Position numbers and translations under genes: made by a program | Source: Candidatus Scalindua sp. SCAELEC01 | GTDB lineage: Bacteria > Planctomycetota > Brocadiia > Brocadiales > Scalinduaceae | DNA length: 57,452 nucleotides | Assembly (NCBI GenBank): GCA_004282745.1 | Contig: SHMT01000030.1 | Coordinates: 1-57,452, forward strand | Direction of reading: 5' to 3' | Shown here: in pieces, positions 25,199 through 34,244 of the stretch | How the letters are laid out: every line of letters begins with the position of its first letter | Position numbering within the stretch: the stretch's first letter is position 1 | The notes under the pieces: generated by a model | Databases searched by the model: none | What the model was told of the DNA's origin: nothing | The model's input: only the letters and a program-made list of their open reading frames with translations

Positions 25199-26044
25199 AT
25201 GGATGTAGTGCGTAGCATTAGTGAAATGCAAGTAATGAGAAATGCAGTGGAAGGTCAGAAGTGTTCCATTGGTTTTGTACCGACGATGGGGACACTGCAT
25301 GAAGGGCACCTGAGCCTGATACGGAGTGCAAGAGATGAGTGTGATAAACTCATCGTCAGCATTTTTGTAAATCCAATGCAGTTTGACAGAGAAGATGACC
25401 TGGCTGCCTATCCGCAGCAGTTAGAAACTGACATTGATATTGTAAAGAAAGAGAAAGTTGATGTTGTTTTTGCGCCTTGCAAGGAGGAGATCTATCCGGA
25501 AGGATTTTGTACCCGTGTCGAACTGAAAAAACTTACGGAAAACCTGTGTGGAAAGAGGAGGCCCGGACATTTCGAGGGTGTTGCTACAATTATAACCAAA
25601 CTTTTTAACATAGTGAAGCCTGACCGGGCCTATTTAGGACAAAAAGATTATCAACAATACATAATCATAAAGCGGCTAGTTCAAGACTTAAATATGGGTA
25701 TAGATATTAAACTGCTCCCTACTGTCAGGGACAAAGACGGTCTCGCCTTGAGTTCGCGGAACAGACACCTCAGCGCTGAAGAGCGTATTAAAGCACGCTG
25801 TCTTTACGAGGCATTGTTAAAAGCGAAATCTCTGGTAAGAGACAATCAGAGAGAAGTGGAAAAAATTAAGAGTGAGATGGAGGGGATTATTCTTCATGTG
25901 CGTGATGCAAAAATTGATTATATCTCTATCGTGGATTCAGACACATTAATTGAGAAAACTGAGGTCAGTGGAGATACCATTGCTGCCGTTGCTGTCTGGA
26001 TAGGGAGTACAAGGTTGATAGATAATATTGTTATTGATACTTGA
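25199..26044 (+). CDS. panC: Pantothenate synthetase
   Basis: Joins pantoate and beta-alanine with ATP to make pantothenate, the coenzyme A precursor. 281 aa from the ATG at 25199; a TTG at 25178 is less likely. The HIGH-type motif is PTMGTLHEGHLSLI, followed by FVNPMQF, GxRRPGHFEGVATI, DRAYLGQKDYQQ and the KMSKS-like LALSSRNRHLS. All are standard. There are no other coenzyme A genes nearby. The upstream gap carries a terminator and repeat. Confidence 0.95.
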   Translation: MDVVRSISEMQVMRNAVEGQKCSIGFVPTMGTLHEGHLSLIRSARDECDKLIVSIFVNPMQFDREDDLAAYPQQLETDIDIVKKEKVDVVFAPCKEEIYPEGFCTRVELKKLTENLCGKRRPGHFEGVATIITKLFNIVKPDRAYLGQKDYQQYIIIKRLVQDLNMGIDIKLLPTVRDKDGLALSSRNRHLSAEERIKARCLYEALLKAKSLVRDNQREVEKIKSEMEGIILHVRDAKIDYISIVDSDTLIEKTEVSGDTIAAVAVWIGSTRLIDNIVIDT

Positions 26045-26281
26045 AACTTGGTTGTCTGGAATTTTCCTTGTAAGTAAATAAAAACAAACCAACGATTTCA
26101 AAGGGAATTCCCTGGGGATTATCATCCCCCCGAATCACCCCTCTTCAAAGGGGAAATTGAGTTGGGGTCCTGGGCCCGTAGTGAGGAATACTGATCTTAC
26201 AAGTTAAGCCTTCGGCAAAATCATTGCCTCTTTATAATCTGATAAGAAATGCATGGTAAGAAACCAAGTTTGAAATGCCTT

Positions 26282-26350
26282 AAGTGAACTAAAGTGTCTA
26301 AAGTTGAAGAAACTTTTCCTTAACTTTAGCTCACTTCAAACTTTAGACAC
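26282..26350. repeat. Nested inverted repeats in the panC to lgt gap
   Basis: AAGTGAACTAAAG/CTTTAGCTCACTT and GTGTCTAAAG/CTTTAGACAC are interleaved within 69 bp. A CCCCTCTTCAAAGGGG palindrome is near 26138. The gap (26045-26466) has no gene; the lgt ribosome-binding site is at its end. Confidence 0.5.
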
Positions 26351-26466
26351 TTTTAACTTTTCAAGGTTTATGTAGGACTGGTTTTTTAACTTCCGAAAAT
26401 TTTGAAGCATGATTTATCTTTTGCGAAGCAAATACAAGAAATTAACGACTGAAGGAGCTGTTTTCT

Positions 26467-27345
26467 ATGCTTAGGACCCTGTTTTATATACCGATACCCT
26501 TCGTCGACAAAACCATTCCCGTATACGCATACGGTTTTATGCTTATGATTGGGTTTATTGTTGCCCTTTATGCCGCCCGTCTCAGGGCAAAGCGGGAGGG
26601 CCTGAAGCCTGATCATATCTCGGATTTGGGAATCTACTTGATTTTTGCTGGTATTGCGGGAGGAAGAGTGTTCTATGTAATACAGAATTTTGACCTGTAT
26701 AAAGGGAACTTAGTGGATATACTCAAAATATATCATGGAGGATTGGTATTTTATGGTGGATTTTTGGCGGCGACAATTGCCTTAATTGTTATCGTGAGGT
26801 TAAGGAAACTGCCGTTGCTTCTTACATTTGATATAATTGCCCCTTCTATCGCAATGGGACTGTTCTTTGGTCGGATTGGGTGTTTTCTTAACGGATGCTG
26901 CTGGGGAGATGTTTGTGATCCGGATCTCTGGTGGGCGGTTACTTTTCCAAAGAGTGTTGATTTGAACAACATGATCGATGGAAGCCCCGCTTTTGTGGAT
27001 CATCTGGAAAAGGGGTTGATAAATGTCTCGGATGGGAATTCGTTACCTATACATCCGACACAGATCTATTCAGCGTTGGGTAATCTTGCGATATTTTTCA
27101 TGACAACTGCTTTCTTCAAATATCGAAAGAGAGATGGTGAGATAGTGATTCTCTTCTGTATACTCTATTCCATATTACGTTTTTGTATGGAGATATTAAG
27201 GGATGATAATCCACCCCTCTTTGACGGTTTAACTATCTCACAGAATATTAGTGTTTTGGTCTTTGTTGTCATGTCAGTACTTTTTTTCGTTATGAGAGTT
27301 AAGCTGAAGAGGGATGACACAAACTTGGCAGGGAAAAAATTGTGA
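26467..27345 (+). CDS. lgt: Prolipoprotein diacylglyceryl transferase
   Basis: Transfers diacylglycerol from phosphatidylglycerol to the lipobox cysteine of prolipoproteins at the inner membrane. 292 aa with about seven membrane segments and a GAAGGAGC ribosome-binding site. GRIGCFLNGCCWGDVC corresponds to the family signature GRxGNFxNxE but is cysteine-rich. HPTQIYSALGNL matches the HPxQxYE region, and RFCMEILRDDNP the late arginine region. It would process the lipoproteins encoded here (1490, 33327). The cysteine-rich variant is typical of Lgt from several deep-branching phyla. Confidence 0.92.
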   Translation: MLRTLFYIPIPFVDKTIPVYAYGFMLMIGFIVALYAARLRAKREGLKPDHISDLGIYLIFAGIAGGRVFYVIQNFDLYKGNLVDILKIYHGGLVFYGGFLAATIALIVIVRLRKLPLLLTFDIIAPSIAMGLFFGRIGCFLNGCCWGDVCDPDLWWAVTFPKSVDLNNMIDGSPAFVDHLEKGLINVSDGNSLPIHPTQIYSALGNLAIFFMTTAFFKYRKRDGEIVILFCILYSILRFCMEILRDDNPPLFDGLTISQNISVLVFVVMSVLFFVMRVKLKRDDTNLAGKKL

Positions 27346-27393
27346 AGTAATAATGTAAGGAACTCATAGTAGCCAATCGCTCTCATTCCGGAA

Positions 27394-28683
27394 TCACAGA
27401 TAGTGGATAGTGTCACCATTTTCTCGCAGCTCGTATAAACGTGAAAGGTATTTTTCCTCAATCAGAATATGAAAGTGAACGTATGAATCTTCAAATGTTT
27501 GATTAAGCACCTTGCTATTTTGGTGTACATAAGCCCACAACTTTCCATTACTGCTGTTACAGATTAGCTTGATCTCTTTACGATTTCTATTTGCAAAATG
27601 CACAATCTCTTTTTTGAGTTTTTCTAATCCCAGTCCTGAAAGTGCAGAAATCGATACCGTATTATCATGTTTGCTTTGAAAGAAGGTGATTATTGATCTG
27701 TCTGTAACGGCATCGACTTTGTTCAGTAGGGTAATCATAGGTTTATTATCACACCCAAGCTCCTTGAGGACTTGATAAACGGCATTAACTTGCTCCAGTG
27801 TATCAGGAGCGCTCACATCGACAACATGTAATAGAAGATCTGCCCATCGGACCTCTTCAAGGGTGGCAAGAAAAGAGGAGATCAAATGGTGGGGTAGTTT
27901 TCTGATAAAGCCTACGGTATCGCTTAAGACAACCTTATTGCCATCACCCAAGTGACAGAGACTTGTTTTGGTATCAAGGGTTGCAAAAGGTTTATCTTCA
28001 ACAAAGACCTCAGCATCGGTTAATTTATTCATAAGTGTTGATTTGCCCGCATTTGTGTATCCCACGAGAGAAACCTTCGTCAACTCTTTTCTTGATTTTA
28101 CCTGACTTGCTCTACGTTGTTCAATTTGACGTAGTTTTGTTTTCAAAGTCATGATTTTTTTTGATATGATCCTTCGGTCGACCTCTAACTGCTTTTCACC
28201 AGGCCCTCTTGTTCCGATACCACCCTCAATACGGGAGAGATGGGTCCACATCCGTTTTAATCGAGGTTTTGTGTATTCGAGCTGTGCAAGTTCTACCTGG
28301 AGCTTAGCCTGAGTAGTTTTTGCTCTGGTTGCAAAGATATCCAGGATTAATTCGCTTCTATCGATAACTTTTGTGTCGATAATTTCTTCTAAATTTCGAA
28401 CCTGTGCAGGTGCAAGATCATCATCACAAATTACGACATCGGCACTCTTATCCTTACACAAGAGAGCGAGTTGTTTTGCCTTCCCTTTTCCTACATAATA
28501 GTAGGGGTCAATTTGGAATCGCTTTTGTGTAAGAGTGTCCAACACGTTTGCACCTGCTGTAGTAGCGAGGTTTGCCAGTTCTGCGAGGTGTGTTTCGTAA
28601 CCATTTCCTTTATTAAGGATTGTGTGAAGCAAAATAGCACGTTCTGATCGTACTGATAAACCGGTTCTTTTTGGATCTGCCAT
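27394..28683 (-). CDS. hflX: Ribosome-associated GTPase HflX
   Basis: 429 aa, the normal length. The N-terminal HflX domain contains ICDDDLAPAQVRNLEEI and the central signature GGIGTRGPGEKQLEVDRR. The G domain follows: G1 GYTNAGKST, G3 DTVGFIRKLPHHL, G4 NKVD. HflX splits stalled or heat-damaged 70S ribosomes. It is convergent with lgt, 48 bp apart. No hfq gene accompanies it. Confidence 0.95.
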   Translation of the reverse strand: MADPKRTGLSVRSERAILLHTILNKGNGYETHLAELANLATTAGANVLDTLTQKRFQIDPYYYVGKGKAKQLALLCKDKSADVVICDDDLAPAQVRNLEEIIDTKVIDRSELILDIFATRAKTTQAKLQVELAQLEYTKPRLKRMWTHLSRIEGGIGTRGPGEKQLEVDRRIISKKIMTLKTKLRQIEQRRASQVKSRKELTKVSLVGYTNAGKSTLMNKLTDAEVFVEDKPFATLDTKTSLCHLGDGNKVVLSDTVGFIRKLPHHLISSFLATLEEVRWADLLLHVVDVSAPDTLEQVNAVYQVLKELGCDNKPMITLLNKVDAVTDRSIITFFQSKHDNTVSISALSGLGLEKLKKEIVHFANRNRKEIKLICNSSNGKLWAYVHQNSKVLNQTFEDSYVHFHILIEEKYLSRLYELRENGDTIHYL

Positions 28684-28969
28684 ACGTTAATTTATATATT
28701 GTGCGCTTCTTTGAAATACCCTTGTCATTAACTCTGATTTTACCACAATACAACGACTGTTTTGACTGCATTCTTAGAGACCTTTTGTATGTCTCTAACG
28801 AAAAGGATGATTTGCAAAAACTTCAACTGACTGATGGGTGCTTTTATCATGGTACATATAAATTGTCAAGGAAAATAAACATATATTTTTTCTTGATTTA
28901 AAGCACTAACCCTATAAGATTAATGAATTAAATAGAGGAATACTTTTCTGTAAAAATACATTATGATAA

Positions 28970-29692
28970 ATGAGTAAAAAAATGAATACGCTGATTACGT
29001 TGCCCGCTTTCAACGAGAAAAAATATATCAACAATTTAATAGTACAAGTAAAGGAGTACAATTTAGACATTCTCGTCATAGACGATGGATCTACAGACGG
29101 TACCCAGGAGTGTTTGTCCACGATTGGTGATATTAAGTTAATCACCCATCCGAAAAATCTGGGTTATGGGAATACCATAATTGATGCCTTTAAATATGGA
29201 ATTGCGAATGAATATGAGTATTTAGTTACGATGGATTGTGACGGTCAACATTTACCGAATGAAATCCCCTCATTCCTCGATCAAATTCCAAATTATGATA
29301 TTGTTTCTGGATCGAGATATCTCACATCGAATGGACACCGTCAGAATATACCCCCTGATAGGTATGCAATAAATAGAGAGATAACGGAAGAATTGAATAA
29401 GATAACAAACCTCCAGTTGACAGATTCTTTTTGTGGATTTAAGGCCTATAAAGTCAGTGCACTAAAATTGATGAATCTTACTGAAAATAGTTACGGTATG
29501 CCGCTACAGTTATGGATACAGGCGTGGAGACTTGGTTTTCAGATAAAGGAGATACCTGTTAGGCTTATCTATAACGATTCTTCAAAACGTTTTGGTGGTG
29601 AATTAGACAACCCCAAAACAAGGTTGAAGTATTACCGGGAGATAATGAGACGCGAGTTGAGCAGAGAGACTGCACATCAGGTAACTGTCTAA
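28970..29692 (+). CDS. Family 2 glycosyltransferase, dolichol-phosphate-mannose synthase-like
   Basis: 240 aa. The GT-A fold motifs are present: LPAFNEKKYI at the start, VIDDGSTDGTQ, a KNLGYGNTI stretch, the DxD-like MDCDGQH and a GSRYL segment. It lacks C-terminal membrane helices, so it resembles soluble DPM1/PpsC-type enzymes that load a sugar onto polyprenyl phosphate. A second ATG at 28982 is possible, and neither has a good ribosome-binding site. The sugar and acceptor cannot be told from the sequence. Confidence 0.85.
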   Translation: MSKKMNTLITLPAFNEKKYINNLIVQVKEYNLDILVIDDGSTDGTQECLSTIGDIKLITHPKNLGYGNTIIDAFKYGIANEYEYLVTMDCDGQHLPNEIPSFLDQIPNYDIVSGSRYLTSNGHRQNIPPDRYAINREITEELNKITNLQLTDSFCGFKAYKVSALKLMNLTENSYGMPLQLWIQAWRLGFQIKEIPVRLIYNDSSKRFGGELDNPKTRLKYYREIMRRELSRETAHQVTV

Positions 29693-29775
29693 GGGGTCAG
29701 GGAAGAAGCATGGTTTCCTTGTTGCATCCCGCTTCAATATGTATCCCTATTTTAATCGTAAATTTGATTTATATA

Positions 29776-29919
29776 GTGTCTGAACGAAAACCCTGTGTTT
29801 GAATGAAAAGTGCCTAGGTACAAGGCGCGCTGATTTCGTAACCGGAACGTACAATTGTACTTGAGGATTACGAAATTATTGCAGCAACGCAGTAGATGGG
29901 TAGTTTTCGTTCAAACACT
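29776..29919 (+). mobile_element. MITE copy C (144 bp, TSD ATAT)
   Basis: Same termini and central palindrome as the other copies, three bases shorter internally. ATAT flanks it at 29772-29775 and 29920-29923. Its right duplication overlaps the TATACT end of hairpin-repeat copy 4, so it inserted at the very edge of that repeat. Confidence 0.9.
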
Positions 29920-29920
29920 A

Positions 29921-30087
29921 TATACTCATCTTATAATAGTTTTCGGATAAAATCCGAGATCAATTGAGCGAGTAAAGTCCTCGGCGCCTTTTGTCCGGGG
30001 ATACCTTCACCAGGATTTGGTTTCCGGGCGACGCTCTTTCTGGCGGGGACGGGTAAAACCGAAAACCAAATCGGTTTTCGTATAGTA
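29921..30087 (-). repeat. Hairpin-rich intergenic repeat (TATACT family), copy 4
   Basis: 167 bp in reverse orientation. CGGATAAAATCCG lies near its left end and ACCGAAAACCAAATCGGT near its right. It carries a GC-rich centre related to copy 1. The 549-bp gap between the glycosyltransferase and hemW holds this repeat and a MITE but no gene. Confidence 0.8.
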
Positions 30088-30241
30088 CCAGTTTATACAG
30101 TAAATTAGTGAGCAGTTGACTATGAAAGTAAAGTAGAACACAAATTTGGTACAAACTCTCGTTTTTTTAAAGGCTACCACTATTTCCCTTGAAGTGATCT
30201 CTGTGTTCTTGCCTGTAGTATTCCCTTAACCGCTTTGATCA

Positions 30242-31378
30242 ATGAGTGTTCGACACAATTCTACAGCACTATATATTCATGTTCCCTTCTGCATTAATAA
30301 ATGTGTATACTGTGATTTTAATTCGATAATACTGCAATCGAGTATGGTCGAAGAATATCTTAGGGCAATAGAGATAGAGCTTCGGACGAGAGCCAAAGGG
30401 GAAACTTTTAAGACAATTTTTATTGGTGGTGGTACTCCCACAGTTTTAGATGAAACTCAATTGGAAAGATTGTTTCGTATTGTTTCTGAATATTTTGAAG
30501 ACTCACAACTTGTTGAATACTCTATTGAAGTAAATCCGGGAACGTTAAACGATAGAAAAATAGAGATTCTAAAGAGGAGCCATATTAATCGCATCAGTCT
30601 CGGTGTCCAGACCTTTCATGATACCTATTTGAAATTGCTCAAGAGAATTCATACTTCTGACAGGGCAAAAGAGACTTTTTTCAGTCTCAGAGAAAATGGA
30701 TTTAGTAATATTAACATTGACCTCATCTACGGATACCCGGGGCAGATCCTCGGTGAATGGGAATTAGATTTAAAAGAGTCTTTACTGTTGGAACCTGACC
30801 ATGTTTCAGCCTATTGCCTCTCATATGAAGAGGGAACCCCTCTTGTTCACTTAATCGATTCTGGCACCCTGAGTAGACTTGACGAGGACAAAGAGTTGGA
30901 GATGTATGACTACTTGAAACATACGCTTACAAAGAGCGGATTTGTGCATTATGAGATATCAAATTATGCGAAAAACGGTAAGGAGTGTCTGCATAACCTC
31001 ATCTATTGGAAGAATAGAGAATATGTCGGTATAGGTCCGGGGGCATTTTCCTATCTTAATGGTGAAAGATTTAGTAATATACGAAATGTAAAAGATTACC
31101 TATCGGCAGTTTCCTCAAAAAGGAGCGTGATAAGTTTTTCTGAGAAGCTCTCCCCTGAGAGGCGAGCTTCAGAGACACTCATTATGGCGTTGAGATTGAT
31201 TCGTGGAATTTCAAGAAAAGAGTTTTTTGATAGGTCTGGTTTTGATGTAATGGATCTTTTTAAAGAACAGGTAAATGACCTTGTGAAAGCGGATTTGATT
31301 TGTCTTGATAACAAACGGGTTAGGTTGACAAAGAGAGGGGTTTCGTTCGCTGATTCGGTAATGATGGAGTTTGTGTAA
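30242..31378 (+). CDS. hemW: Radical SAM haem chaperone HemW-like protein
   Basis: 378 aa. The radical SAM cysteines sit in CINKCVYCDF (Cys17, Cys21, Cys24), giving the Cx3Cx2C cluster motif. FIGGGTPTVL, SIEVNPGTL, RISLGVQTF and the C-terminal GIGPGAFSYLNGERF stretch fit HemW. HemW proteins were long annotated as oxygen-independent coproporphyrinogen oxidase; family members here lack the extra features of HemN and are thought to insert haem. It is followed by efp on the same strand. There are no other haem genes in the window. Confidence 0.9.
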   Translation: MSVRHNSTALYIHVPFCINKCVYCDFNSIILQSSMVEEYLRAIEIELRTRAKGETFKTIFIGGGTPTVLDETQLERLFRIVSEYFEDSQLVEYSIEVNPGTLNDRKIEILKRSHINRISLGVQTFHDTYLKLLKRIHTSDRAKETFFSLRENGFSNINIDLIYGYPGQILGEWELDLKESLLLEPDHVSAYCLSYEEGTPLVHLIDSGTLSRLDEDKELEMYDYLKHTLTKSGFVHYEISNYAKNGKECLHNLIYWKNREYVGIGPGAFSYLNGERFSNIRNVKDYLSAVSSKRSVISFSEKLSPERRASETLIMALRLIRGISRKEFFDRSGFDVMDLFKEQVNDLVKADLICLDNKRVRLTKRGVSFADSVMMEFV

Positions 31379-31484
31379 CAAGAGACAACAGATTATAGAA
31401 TTCACCAAGAAGGAAGCTGAATCAGCTGCTTGTGAAATTCTGTGAATATCTTTAATAGACAGAACTAATAAAGGAGTGGGAAAA

Positions 31485-32042
31485 TTGATAAGTGCAACCG
31501 ATGTGAGAAAAGGACTCATAATCAATGTCGACGGGGAGCTGTATTCTGTATCCGATTTTCAGCATGTTACCCCGGGTAAGGGGCGAGCACATATGCAGGT
31601 GAGCATGAAGAGCTTGAAGTTGGGAAATGTAATTCAAAAACGGTTCAGGTCTTCAGATAAGGTTGATGATGTCTTTCTCGAACATAAAGAGATGGAGTAT
31701 CTGTATCAGGATGGTGATAGCTACTGCTTCATGGACATAGAAACCTATGATCAGATTCTCCTTTCAAAGGAAGTTATTGGGGAAAAGATGCCATATGTGT
31801 CTGAGAATTCAAAAGTTGAACTCTCCTTTTATGAGGGGAATCCAGTATGTGTTGAATTACCAGCATCGGTTACCTTGAAGATCGTTGAGACAGATCCAGG
31901 GGTAAAGGGTGATACCGTCACTAATGTTTTTAAACCGGCAACCTTAGAAACGGGATATGTGGTAAAAGTCCCAATGTTTATAAACTCTGGGGAACTCATT
32001 AAGGTTGACACACGGACTGGACTCTTTCTGGGGAGGGCATAA
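31485..32042 (+). CDS. efp: Translation elongation factor P
   Basis: 185 aa if translation begins at the TTG at 31485, which follows AAAGGAG by 8 nt and gives the usual MISATDVRKG start; a GTG at 31476 lies inside the ribosome-binding site. EF-P relieves stalling at proline runs. Three beta-barrel domains are present. The modifiable lysine of the tip loop is kept (VTPGKGRAH, Lys32). The C-terminal signature DTRTGLFLGRA is slightly divergent. No epmA-like gene is nearby. Confidence 0.93.
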   Translation: MISATDVRKGLIINVDGELYSVSDFQHVTPGKGRAHMQVSMKSLKLGNVIQKRFRSSDKVDDVFLEHKEMEYLYQDGDSYCFMDIETYDQILLSKEVIGEKMPYVSENSKVELSFYEGNPVCVELPASVTLKIVETDPGVKGDTVTNVFKPATLETGYVVKVPMFINSGELIKVDTRTGLFLGRA

Positions 32043-32116
32043 TGCTTCCTCTTTCTCCCGCTGAAGAGAACAATGATTGGTCTGGAACCACTCATCGACC
32101 CAACGGGTACAGGGTG

Positions 32117-32145
32117 AAAAACCTAACCGGGCACTACTGACTTTT
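32117..32145. repeat. Short repeat shared with 14901-14929
   Basis: AAAACCTAACCGGGCACTAC (then TGACT) in the efp to polyprenyl synthase gap matches 14901-14929 with a few substitutions. Possible remnant of the same mobile element end. Confidence 0.4.
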
Positions 32146-32266
32146 TGTAAATTTAGAATGCGGAAGAAGCGAAATCCACGCGTTTCATAAATCAAAATAT
32201 TTTGTAGTTTGCATATTTATTACGTCTATGAATCTCTAGTTTTTTTGTAATGATAATTTTGCTATC

Positions 32267-33256
32267 ATGAAGATTAGTATAGAAGAATCTATTCAGTTTT
32301 ACGGTAAAAAAATTGATACCCTGTTGAAAGAATTCATTCCTCCCGAGAGAGACGATAATTTGAGTGAGCCCATTTGGCATCATCTTCGAACAGGAGGAAA
32401 ACGGATAAGACCTGCCATTTGTCTCATTACGTGTGAAGAACTGGGCGGAAACCCCGATGATGCATTACATTTTGCTTTGGCAATAGAAATTTTGCATAAT
32501 ATGTTTCTCCTGCATGATGATATTGAGGATGGAGACACGATGAGGAGAGATCAACCGACGGTATGGGTGAAGTATGGAATTGCCAACGCTGTTAATGCTG
32601 GAGACTATTTACTTGCTCGTGCATATCAAAGTGTTCTTGCGAGTCCAATACCATTGGATAGAAAGATGAAGCTCCTGGAAATCTTTACGGATACATATGA
32701 GAAGACTGTCCAGGGACAGGCCTTGGACATTGATGCGAGAGCTGCCAGAGATTTCAGCGTGAAGAGATATCTTGATATGGTAGAATTAAAAACAGGATTT
32801 TATCTGGCCTGTGGTATGGTAGGTGGGTCTATAGTTTCAGGAGGTTCTCACGAAGTGATAGATAAGATTTGGAAACTTGGCAAACTTATGGGGCCTGCTT
32901 TTCAGATCAAGGATGATTTGATAGATTTAACAATAGGTAAGGGGCGGGGAGGCGTAATCGGTTCTGATATTAAAGAGGGAAAGGCGAGTTTTTTATATGC
33001 CTATGCCTATGAAATCGCAGATAAAGATGACAAAGAGATTCTTGCGAGGATCATGGCAAAAGAGCGAGAGACGACGACAGAGAAAGACATAAAGGATGTC
33101 CTCGATATTTACGGAAAGTATGGCGCTATGGAGAGTGCGCAAAATCACGCAGAAGAGTTGACAAAACAAGCAAAATCTGTGATAGATGATATTCCCGTTC
33201 ATAACAAAGAAGTTTTTCGCGAGATCGCAAATTTTATGATTGAGCGTATGACATAG
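32267..33256 (+). CDS. Trans-isoprenyl diphosphate synthase
   Basis: 329-aa polyprenyl synthetase family enzyme that condenses isopentenyl diphosphate onto allylic diphosphates. The first aspartate-rich motif is LLHDDIEDGDTMRR and the second is FQIKDDLIDL. HLRTGGKRIRP binds the pyrophosphate, and GQALDID is conserved. Bulky residues just before the first motif (NMFLLHDD) suggest a short to medium product such as farnesyl or geranylgeranyl diphosphate, but length cannot be fixed by eye. Together with ispF (38208) it places isoprenoid synthesis here. Confidence 0.9.
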   Translation: MKISIEESIQFYGKKIDTLLKEFIPPERDDNLSEPIWHHLRTGGKRIRPAICLITCEELGGNPDDALHFALAIEILHNMFLLHDDIEDGDTMRRDQPTVWVKYGIANAVNAGDYLLARAYQSVLASPIPLDRKMKLLEIFTDTYEKTVQGQALDIDARAARDFSVKRYLDMVELKTGFYLACGMVGGSIVSGGSHEVIDKIWKLGKLMGPAFQIKDDLIDLTIGKGRGGVIGSDIKEGKASFLYAYAYEIADKDDKEILARIMAKERETTTEKDIKDVLDIYGKYGAMESAQNHAEELTKQAKSVIDDIPVHNKEVFREIANFMIERMT

Positions 33257-33326
33257 CCGTTCATTAATTGTTGTTAATTTTTTTTAATTGTTTACTACGT
33301 TTTTTACTTAATATAAGGGTACTAGT

Positions 33327-34055
33327 ATGAAAATAATTTATAGCATAACACGTTATCATGTTTTCTTTCTTCTATTTTTTGTATTGCTTACCTATGGATG
33401 TGGAAAAGATGAACCGGTATCAGAGATCATCGTTTCCAATGAGATTATCGAAGAGGAGCAGACAGAGGAGCTTGTTGATCAACTTCCTGATTTGGGTAAC
33501 AGTGATGCGGAAGCATACTATAAACTTGGGATCGATACCATAAAAATGGGTAATTTTGAATTGGCTTTAAAGGCATGGAACAAGGCGGTAGAAATAGACC
33601 CTACAATGGTTAAAGCTCATAGCTATCTAGGGAGAGCATATTATACACGGGGGATGATGGATGAAGCAATTGATGCTTATAAAAAGGTGTTGGAGCTAAC
33701 GCCTGAGGATTCGAATGGATATATTAATCTTGGTATCGCCTACCGATACAATGAGATGTATGATGAATCACTTGATGCACTGCAGAAGGCTATTGAGATC
33801 AACCCGATTTCTGCCGTTGCAAATGATGAAATCGGTTCATCTTTACTCAAAAAAGAGAAATTTGATGAGGCCATTGGGGCATATAAGAACGCCATAGCCC
33901 TTGACCCTAAGTTTCCACAACCGCACAATAACCTTGGAGTAGTCTACCTCTTGAAAGGAATGTCAAAAGAGGCTGCTGCTGAATTCGAACTATTCGAAAA
34001 ACTAACAGTCAAAAAAAATGCGGAACAAGCAAAGATTATGGGTGGTGGGCACTAA
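33327..34055 (+). CDS. TPR lipoprotein
   Basis: 242 aa. The signal peptide ends in lipobox LTYG|C (Cys25). An acidic linker precedes five tetratricopeptide repeats from about residue 60 (AYYKLGIDTIKMGNFELAL and so on, each ending in a proline after an acidic helix). TPRs mediate protein contacts, so this is likely a periplasm-facing scaffold. The next gene downstream is another TPR protein on the same strand. Specific partners are unknown. Confidence 0.85.
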   Translation: MKIIYSITRYHVFFLLFFVLLTYGCGKDEPVSEIIVSNEIIEEEQTEELVDQLPDLGNSDAEAYYKLGIDTIKMGNFELALKAWNKAVEIDPTMVKAHSYLGRAYYTRGMMDEAIDAYKKVLELTPEDSNGYINLGIAYRYNEMYDESLDALQKAIEINPISAVANDEIGSSLLKKEKFDEAIGAYKNAIALDPKFPQPHNNLGVVYLLKGMSKEAAAEFELFEKLTVKKNAEQAKIMGGGH

Positions 34056-34244
34056 AAGTTATCTTGGAACAAAATAATATGATTTAGTGTTTTTCTTTTT
34101 AGTGCGGTTGATTTTTTTTTGAAGGCTATGACCATTAAGAGAGGTCCTACCCAATTGGAGCCAACCGCTACAAACAGAGCCCGCTTAACACAGATGCGAA
34201 GGCGTTCAATTATAGCTCATTTTTACAGATAAAGAGAGGGATTT

